NCBI RefSeq assembly: GCF_030272615.1
Contig: NC_081406.1
Span: 216,636,997 to 216,700,996, forward strand
Direction of reading: 5' to 3'
Length of the DNA: 64,000 nt
Source of the DNA: Cryptomeria japonica
Lineage: Eukaryota; Streptophyta; Pinopsida; Cupressales; Cupressaceae
A model generated the notes under the pieces. The model was not told the origin of the DNA. It was given only the letters and a program-made list of their open reading frames with translations, and did no database searches. The translations under genes were made by a program, and so were the position numbers. The first letter of the stretch is position 1. Every line of letters starts with the position of its first letter. Shown here piece after piece: positions 56,865 through 64,000 of this stretch.

Positions 56865-57734
56865 TGTAAAGCGGAAAAATCGCGATCGAACCCTAGTTGC
56901 TCTCCCCTCTTCCAACTCCAAGGAGAGAGAAGGGAGGTTCACTAGGATTCAATGGTTTTCACTTAGGGGGGAGACTTTACATTCAAAAGAGGGGTTGAAA
57001 CCCAGAAGATCCAATCGCACGCTATGCAAGATTGGATGCTAAATGTGTTTCAAGGGTTATGACAGCAAGGCTACCCTCTTTTGTAAAGAATGTGCATAGG
57101 ATAATTAAGCTAGGAATGCATAGAAAGTGACAAAGATTCGCTTATAAACTGAGATAGGAATACAGTATGAAGCTGCGGACTTGGAATTAGTAGTAAAATG
57201 TCGATACGGCGCTGTCTAGCAAATTTGAGCAAAAGTTGTCAGGACGATGGCACCCGGCGCCACGGTCCTCTGAAAAATCCGCGAAACGAAGGGGGATCCG
57301 TTCATCTCTGCACAAGGATTCCAGATCTTCAATCTCAGCCGCATACCTACAAACTACACACAGAAAAGTGAAGACGATTGGGGGGTTAGGGATTAGGGGT
57401 TTGCCTTTAGGTCAAACCCCAGTTTTGGAATTAACCAAGAAATGAGCAAGAGCTGTAAATGTAAATGACTGTAAAACAAGTACTAATACCTTGTTCTAAG
57501 GATGTTTGTATCCTTATGTGCGAAGGTTTAGATGTTGTATGTTGTATGTTGTAGTAGTATGTGATCTCCTCTTCAATGGTTGAATCCTTGTCTTGAATGC
57601 AACACTTAGCCTTGAATGGAGACTTGAAATGATTAATTGCTTGAAGGAATGCTTGAATGCTTGAATGCTTGAGTATAGTTTCCACGCTTTTTCCGTCATG
57701 TATGTGTTATGTCCAAATGAGAGAGAAAAATGTA

Positions 57735-57743
57735 GTTTATATA
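57735..57743 (-). promoter_or_regulatory. LTR TATA box
   Basis: The minus strand reads TATATAAAC about 385 bases inside the LTR start. Confidence 0.6.
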
Positions 57744-57869
57744 CTTGTCAATTAGGGCCGATAGACTGATTTTCCCGACCTTAGGCCGACCAGGAAAGAT
57801 AATTTCCAAATTGCAAACAAAAAGACCCGAGACCCCTTAGGAGACCGGGCCCAAAATAGGACCCAGGGA

Positions 57870-57960
57870 CTAGGGCGCTGGGCGCCATGGTCTTGGGGAC
57901 CAAGGCGTTGGGCGCCCTGGTCCTGAGGCACCAGGGTGCTGGGCGCTCTGGTCCCACCTC
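57870..57960. repeat. Three GC-rich ~30-bp units in the LTR U3
   Basis: Each unit contains GGCG(C/T)TGGGCGCC or a close variant and ends in a GG(T/A)CCNNNG-type dyad. They lie about 130-220 bp upstream of the minus-strand TATA box. Confidence 0.75.
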
Positions 57961-58126
57961 CTGGGACAGCAAGGTGCAAGGAGGTTCAGGCCAGGGTACT
58001 TGAAAAATGCAGTTTTTGGTGTCGTGAGCAAGTTTTGGGGTCTCCATTCAGGTTGCGTGTTGCATCGCCATCGTGAAGACCGAAATGCAGTCGAAATTGC
58101 AAGTGTCACAATTTTAGGATGCTACA

Positions 58127-58141
58127 TTTAGCCCCCACTTT
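58127..58141 (-). promoter_or_regulatory. Polypurine tract
   Basis: The minus strand reads AAAGTGGGGGCTAAA before the TG of the 3' LTR. Confidence 0.8.
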
Positions 58142-58869
58142 AGCAGGAGTATGTATGCTCATACTTCCGGTAAAGTACAAGGAAACAACATTGAAAGACT
58201 TTCACCACGTCAAGGAGGCAAGACACACCAAGCCCCCAGTGGACTAAGGATCTTACGACTTTGATTGACAAAGTAAAAGGGAAGATCACGAGGGAGAACC
58301 ATGACTGTCAGTAGTAAGGTTCCCTCACTATGAGTCATGCAAGAAAGATATCAAGAATTTTCAAGGCAAAGCTAAATTTGCCAAGAAATTCTCAAGTATC
58401 TTGAAAAGATATGAACGGGATGTATGCCCCCCTACGTTAAAGTGATCGCACACGCCTCACCGGGGGTGATTGTTTTAATGTAGTGATACACATAAGAATG
58501 AGAAAGGAAAGGATCATGTTATCACAAGGATTTAGCCCCCAAGTGTGAGATAAGCCCAAGGATAATAGACACAAAACACAAAGCACGAGGTGACTTCGCT
58601 TTCCTCGGGGTCAGTATGCTGTATGATAATTCATGTATATATATCATATGTATGTATGCATAATTGTTCTTCATTCCCCAATCAAGGAAGGTCACCTAGA
58701 AGAAGGGAACACATGTGTCTTTTGAGTCAACATGAGAGAGATCGAGAGATCTCAATGCTTTGCATCATCCTCAAGTAGACAACACCAAGGACAACAAATA
58801 GAAGAATGAGAATAACATATAGAAGAAGTAACACAAGAGAGGAGGAGAGAATCTGCTATGCTAATGTAA
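58142..58869 (-). other. 3' untranslated interior of the gypsy element
   Basis: Noncoding sequence with further GGGGGC purine tracts on the minus strand (near 58232, 58426 and 58536). Short plus-strand frames here are antisense shadows. The same sequence recurs inverted at 63537-64000. Confidence 0.65.
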
Positions 58870-61608
58870 CTAGTCTAGCACGTCATCTACCCCCCAATCT
58901 TGCTGATCAATGTTTCGGGAAGGCAGGGAACACGCTAGAGGAGGAACATTCAACACAGCAGATGGAGCTATCACAAGATCCAAACAAGGGCTATGTTCAT
59001 GTTCCGAGCCACATTGTTCCTATCTAGGAGCTAGGATAAGTGCTTTAGAAAATTCATTAGATAAATGGTTATCAATATCAACAAGTTCATATTCACTATC
59101 AGAATGAACAGGAGTAACATTTTCATCATGAATAACATTTTCATCTATATCATCATCAAGATTTATAAAAATAGGATTTTTAACTCGCACAGGATCAAGA
59201 CCATCATGCATCTTATGTTTAGGAGATTTAGGCTCAATGTCCGGCTGAGGAGAAAATGGAATAATGCTTGTTGAAGGTGTTTTTGGAGATTTCAAAGTTT
59301 GAGAAGCAGCTGCTTGAGCCCTAAGACGACGCTTTCGTCGGCGTTCACGTGCAGAACGATTTCGTCTAGTCTTAGTAGGAAGTGAAGAAGATTGAGGAGG
59401 AATGTTCTCATCCTTATCACTTGGGTGTTTAGGTTGTGGTCTCTTAGGCTAAATAATAGGAGAAGAAGAAGGTCTCTTCTCTCTATAAAAGGAAGGAGGA
59501 GGAACTGCTCCATATAAAGGAGGAATTTTTGGTTTAGGAAGGAGACCAAGTCCATCATGATGAGGAGGTATAGGTCTACTTTTAGGAAGTTTATTAGACA
59601 TAGACATAGTCACATCCATAGGGATGGGTTGGGAATCTTCTTGAGGAAAGACATTAGTTTTATCTTTCAAAGGAAGAACTTCCTTCTCAAGATTGATAGG
59701 AATGTCAAGTTTAGGTGTTCTAGGTTCACTTAAAGATAGGATCATATCTGTTTTCCACTTTTGATAAGATTTGAAAAGATGATCACTTCGCGGAGGAAGA
59801 GACTGGAATTGTTTAGGCCAAAAGTAATCAATAGGAACGCTAGAAGTTCTTTCAGCTGGTTTAAAGAGACTATGATTGACAGTAACAACTTTACCATTAT
59901 GGGGAAATTTCAAACACTTATGAATAGGAGAAGCAATAGCTTTCATGGAAGATAGCCAAGGATAGCCAAGCTTCACATGAAATTGTTCAGAAGATGGAAT
60001 AATAGCAAAGTTCACATCAAGGGATTTGTTATAGACCTCAATAGGCAATGTAATAGAACCAATTGCAGGAGAAGAAAATGCATCAAATAGTTTCACAATC
60101 ACATCTATTTTGTCATAAATCACTTGATTCAATTGCAAAGTAAAAAGAAATTCTTCAGTAATAACATTAACCATGCACGAAGGATCAATAAGCACTCCAC
60201 GGCAAGGTGTATTCTTGACTTTTGCAACTATGTATAAAGGACCATCAGGTGCCCTAATGGTTTCATTGGAATCAAATGTGATGGAAGGTTCTTTAGGGTT
60301 TTCTTGCTGCTCTACAAAGTTAATCACATTTGGAGTCATAGACACAAGACCATCAGATGAAAGAGAGGAATCATTAGTCTCAATCGCATTAGAGGTATGA
60401 GAAGGTAATGGATCAGTGAAAATCTGAAGATTTTGATTAGGAGGAGCTACAGATGTATTGCCTTTATCATTCACTCCAGAAACAGAAATAGTATTATTAT
60501 CAATCAAATCTTGAATTTTACCCTTTAAAGAAAAACATTTTTCAGTATCATGCCCAGGCTGACGATGAAATTGACAAAAGGCTTTGTTATCAAAGTAAGG
60601 TGAAGTAATCTTTGCAGGATCAATTTGCCTTATAGGAGAAAGAGTAAGCACATTTTGTTCCAATAATTTATTCATAATACTATGCAATGATTCATTCAAA
60701 GGAGTATACTTTCTTTCTTTCTTGAAAAATTTAGAAATAGGAGGCACACCTGATGCTGCATTCACATTGTTGTTGATGATGTTTTCATTGAATTTGATGG
60801 AGTCTCTGTTCGGTTTAAACTTCCCAAATGGTTGTTGACTGCTATCACCCTTATCACTCAGAGCCATAGGATGTGATTGTTCCATTTGACTCACAGTCAG
60901 TTGATAATTGTGAAGAGTCGCACACAACTGTTGGAAAGAAGTAAACTCAGAAAACAGAAGTTTGTCTCAAATATCTTTTTGTAAATTAGAAATAAAGATT
61001 CTTTGAATATCATTGTTAGGCACTGGAAAAGAGATTTGAGCATACAAATGCTTATATCTACCAATGAAATCAGTCACTTTTTCTTTAACACCTTGTTTAC
61101 AATGCATTAAATCAATCAAAGTAACTTTAGGACTTATATTGTTTTGAAATTGTTGAATAAAAGCATTTGCAAGTTGTTCGAAAGAAGTAATAGAGTAAGA
61201 AGGCAATGAGCAATACCATTGTAGGGCTTTGTCTCTTAATGTTCTAGTAAACAATTTTGCAAGCAACCTTTGGTCATAAGCAAAATCGGTACATATTGTT
61301 TGAAAAGTCTTAACATGTGTTAGAGGATCACCTTTACCATTATAAAGCTCCAAATGCGGGATTTCAACATGTTTAGGAGGGATAGCTTGAACAATGTCAA
61401 GAGAAAGTGGGCTCGCAACATCAAATGTGGGCACACTGAACTTAGATTGATTCATAGAGGCAATTTGTTGTTGTAAAGAAGAGACAGTTTGTGCAAGATT
61501 GTTAATGGTCGCTTCAGTCGAGGAGTTCATATTAGATGTGTTAGATTGAGATGGAGGTGTTATGTTATTGAAAGAAGGTAAAGAGTAAGGTGGCGGGACA
61601 CTATGAGT
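58870..61608 (-). pseudogene. Gypsy (Tat-like) gag-protease-tail polyprotein, nearly intact, no RT
   Basis: One minus frame runs about 912 codons from the junction at 61608 to the stop at 58870, with only three in-frame stops: TGA near 60964, TAG near 59450 and TAG near 59020. Gag has RDKALQWYCSLPSYSITSFE and FIQQFQNNI. The knuckle CQFHRQPGHDTEKC is of the FH-GH-C Tat type. The protease-like domain has TPCRGVLIDPSCMVNVITEE, LPIEVYNKSLDVNFAIIPSS and LGYPWLSSMKAIA; D-P-S replaces the usual D-S/T-G. Then comes a unique tail: Pro-rich, a basic ARERRRKRRLRAQ, an acidic NLDDDIDENVIHDENV, ending NIDQQDWGVDDVLD. RT, RNase H and integrase are absent before the polypurine tract, so it is non-autonomous. 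The gag N-terminus is lost at the junction. Confidence 0.85.
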
Positions 61609-62008
61609 CAAGAATACACCTTGTCGTGGAGTGCTTATTGATCCTTCGTGCATGGTTAATGTTATTACCGAAGAATTTCTTTTTACTTTGCAATTGAATC
61701 AAGTGATCTATGATAAAACAGATGTGATTGTGAAATTATTTGATGCATTTTCTTCTCCTGCAATTGGTTCTATTACATTACCTATTGAAGTCCATAGCAA
61801 ATCCCTTGATGTGAACTTTGCTATTATTCCTTCATCCAAACAATTTCGTGTGAAGCTTGGCTATCCTTGGCTATCTTCCATGAAGGCTATTGCTTCTCCT
61901 ATTCATAAGTGTTTGAAATTTCCCCATAATGGTGAAGTTGTTACTGTCAATCATAGTCTCTTTAAACCAGCTGAAAGAACTTCTTGTGTTCCTATTGATT
62001 ATTTTTGG

Positions 62009-63198
62009 CCTAAACAATTCCAATCTCTTCCTCCGCGAAGTGATCATCTTTTCAAATCTTATCAAAAATGGAAAACAGATATGATCCTATCTTTAAGTGA
62101 ACCTAGAACACCCAAAAATTGATATTCCTATCATTCTTGAGAAGGAAGTTCTTCCTTTGAAAGATAAAACTAATGTCTTTCCTCAAGAAGATTCTCAACC
62201 CATCCCTATGGATGTGACTATGTCTATGCCTAATAAACCCTCTAAAAGTAGACCTATACCTCCTCGTCATGATGGACTTGGTCTTCTTCCTAAACCAAAA
62301 ATTCCTCCTTTATATGGAGCAGTTCCTCCTCCTTCCTTTTATAGAGAGAAGCGACCTTCCTCTTCTCCTATTATCCAGCCTAAGAGACCACAACCTAAAC
62401 ACCCAAATGATAAGGATGAGAACATTCCTCCTCCTCAATCTTCTCCACTTCCTACTAAGACTAGAAGAAATCATTCTGCACGTGAACGCCGATGAAAGCG
62501 TTGTCTTAGAGCTCAAGAAGCCGCTTCTCAAACTTCGCAATCTCCAAAAACACCTTCAACAAGCATTATTCCATTTTCTCCAAAATCTCCTAAACATAAG
62601 ATGCCTAAACAATTCCAATCTCTTCCTCCGTGAAGTGATCATCTTTTCAAATCTTATCAAAAATGGAAAACAGATATGATCCTATCTTTAAGTGAACCTA
62701 GAACACCCAAAATTGATATTCCTATCATTCTTGAGAAGGAAGTTCTTCCTTTGAAAGATAAAACTAATGTCTTTCCTCAAGAAGATTCTCAACCCATCCC
62801 TATGGATGTGACTATGTCTATGCCTAATAAACCCTCTAAAAGTAGACCTATACCTCCTCGTCATGATGGACTTGGTCTTCTTCCTAAACCAAAAATTCCT
62901 CCTTTATATGGAGCAGTTCCTCCTCCTTCCTTTTATAGAGAGAAGCGACCTTCCTCTTCTCCTATTATCCAGCCTAAGAGACCACAACCTAAACACCCAA
63001 ATGATAAGGATGAGAACATTACTCCTCCTCAATCTTCTCCACTTCCTACTAAGACTAGATGAAATCATTCTGCACGTGAATGCCGATGAAAGCGTTGTCT
63101 TAGAGCTCAAGAAGCCGCTTCTCAAACTTCGCAATCTCCAAAAACACCTTCAACAAGCATTATTCCATTTTCTCCAAAATCTCCTAAACATAAGATGC
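62009..63198 (+). repeat. 595-bp tandem duplication inside the inverted copy
   Basis: Unit one is 62009-62603 and unit two 62604-63198; both start CCTAAACAATTCCAATC and end CATAAGATG. The copies are nearly identical. The opposite arm (58.4-60.2 kb) has a single unit, so the duplication arose only in this copy. Confidence 0.93.
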
Positions 63199-63536
63199 AT
63201 GACGGTCTTGATCCTATGCAAGTTAAAGATCCTATTTTTATAAATCTTGATGATGATATAGATGAAAATGTTATTCATGATGAAAATGTTACTTCTCTTG
63301 CTTCTGATAGTGAATATGAACTTGTTGATATTGATAACCATTTATCTAACGAATTTTCTAAAGCACTTATCCTAGCTCCTAGACAAGAACAACGTGGCTT
63401 GGAACATGAACATAGCCCTTGTTTGGATCTTGTGATAGCTCCATCTGCTATGTTGGATGTTCCTCCTCTAGCGTGTTCCCTGCCTTCCCGAAACATTGAT
63501 CAGCAAGATTGGGGCGTAGATGACGTGCTAGACTAG
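63199..63536 (+). pseudogene. C-terminal tail of the inverted copy
   Basis: The open plus frame reads MHDGLDPMQVKDPIFINLDD, DSEYELVDIDNHLSNEFSKA, and continues through LAPRQEQRGLEHEH, where the minus copy has a TAG, to WGVDDVLD. This copy shows that the tail in the family continues past that stop. Confidence 0.75.
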
Positions 63537-64000
63537 TTTCATTAGCATAGCAGATTCTCTCCTCCTCTCTTTTGTTCCTTCTTCTATATGTTATTCTCAT
63601 TCTTCTATTTTTTGTCCTTAGTGTTGTCTACTTGAGGACGATGCAAAACATTGAGATCTCTTTCGGTCTCTCTCATGTTGACTCAAAAGACACATGTGTT
63701 CCCTTCTTCTAGGTGACCTTCCTTGATTGGGGAATGAAGAACAATTATGAATACATACATATGATATATATACATGAATTATCATACAACATACTGACTC
63801 CGAGGAAAGTGAAGTCACCTTGTGCTTTGTGTTTTGTGTCTATTATCCTTGGGTTTATCTCACACTTGGGGGCTAAATCTTTGTGATAACGTGCTCCTTT
63901 CCTTCTCATTTCTTATGTGTATCACTACATTAAAACAATCACCCCTGTTGAGGTGTGTGCGATCACTTTAACGTAGGGGGGCATACACTTTGTCTATCCC

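Larger units (their letters stand above)
56865..58126 (-). repeat. 3' LTR of a minus gypsy element
   Basis: The plus strand starts TGTAAAGCGG and ends GGATGCTACA, so the minus strand opens TGTAGCATCCTAAAATTG. A polypurine tract (AAAGTGGGGGCTAAA on minus) abuts it at 58127-58141, and a minus TATA box lies at 57743-57735. It is 1,262 bp, and it truncates the plus copia on its left. Confidence 0.8.
61609..64000 (+). mobile_element. Second copy of the gag-protease-tail family, inverted
   Basis: From 61609 the plus strand repeats, in inverted orientation, sequence from 60217 down to about 58410, and continues to the window edge. It starts abruptly inside protease (GVLIDPSCMVNVITEEFL) without gag. 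Identity to the other arm is about 94% over the first 260 bp by eye. The frame is broken by an extra A near 62115 and by the stops that follow, and it contains a 595-bp tandem duplication. The tail ends with the same WGVDDVLD and a stop at 63534-63536. Confidence 0.9.

Noticed and set aside
58590..59107. Plus-strand frames and their minus-strand counterparts at 63275-63818
   Set aside because: They are matching antisense reads of the element's tail and 3' noncoding region, duplicated because the arms are inverted copies.
61580..61653. N-terminus MHEGSISTPRQGVFLT of the minus frame at 60967-61653
   Set aside because: Those residues are the antisense of the plus-strand protease copy that starts at 61609; the true gag frame begins only below 61608.
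1..64000. CRISPR arrays, prokaryotic operons or phage genes
   Set aside because: The tandem repeats have no regular spacers and the gene content is that of plant retrotransposons.

Overview
This is an AT-rich stretch of plant nuclear DNA, built almost entirely from decayed LTR retrotransposons. Only one host-type gene is recognisable: a short DUF538-family gene on the minus strand near 15.0-15.4 kb. Plant origin is supported by that gene, by initiator-Met primer-binding sites (PBS; TGGTATCAGAGC type), and by Ty1/copia and Tat-like Ty3/gypsy proteins. The density of old, diverse and nested elements suits a large genome such as a gymnosperm. That last point is inference; the species cannot be fixed from the sequence alone.

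Layout. 0-4.8 kb: minus-strand Tat-like gypsy with a gag remnant, a long leader carrying a degenerate CACAGACGYG array, and a 5' LTR. 6.8-8.6 kb: a small, structurally complete LTR element (256-bp LTRs, TSD ATCTA) whose only content is a ~390-codon frame of unknown origin. 10.3-11.0 kb: candidate gypsy LTR. 13.9-14.3 kb: SINE-like retroposon with an internal 71-bp triplication. 14.9-15.4 kb: DUF538 gene plus the tail of a diverged second copy. 16.1-20.1 kb: minus gypsy without pol, cut by a copia LTR (20.1-21.0 kb) with a coiled-coil frame behind it. 22.3-24.6 kb: two plus-strand LTR starts; the second contains nine dyad-symmetric motifs at a 15-bp period. 26.5-31.7 kb: minus copia with gag to RT and a broken RNase H.

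33.7-53.5 kb is a nested stack. The outer element is a minus copia-like element (497-bp LTRs) in which gag, protease and an acidic frame are visible but no RT. It has been opened by a plus copia at 39.7-47.3 kb (1.49-kb LTRs, TSD TAATC), by an insertion at 35.1-39.5 kb and by gypsy 3' ends at 48.6-52 kb. The outer element itself split a coiled-coil reading frame. 54.3-56.9 kb: plus copia truncated by a gypsy LTR (56.9-58.1 kb). 58.1-64.0 kb: two copies of a gypsy family encoding gag, protease and a novel tail, in inverted orientation around a 1.4-kb loop.

No working transposition system is apparent: every pol-bearing element has stops or changed catalytic residues. The most unusual items are the mini-element with its own frame, the nine-copy dyad array, the gag-protease-tail family with its large inverted repeat, the SINE triplication, and the hybrid end of the DUF538 locus.
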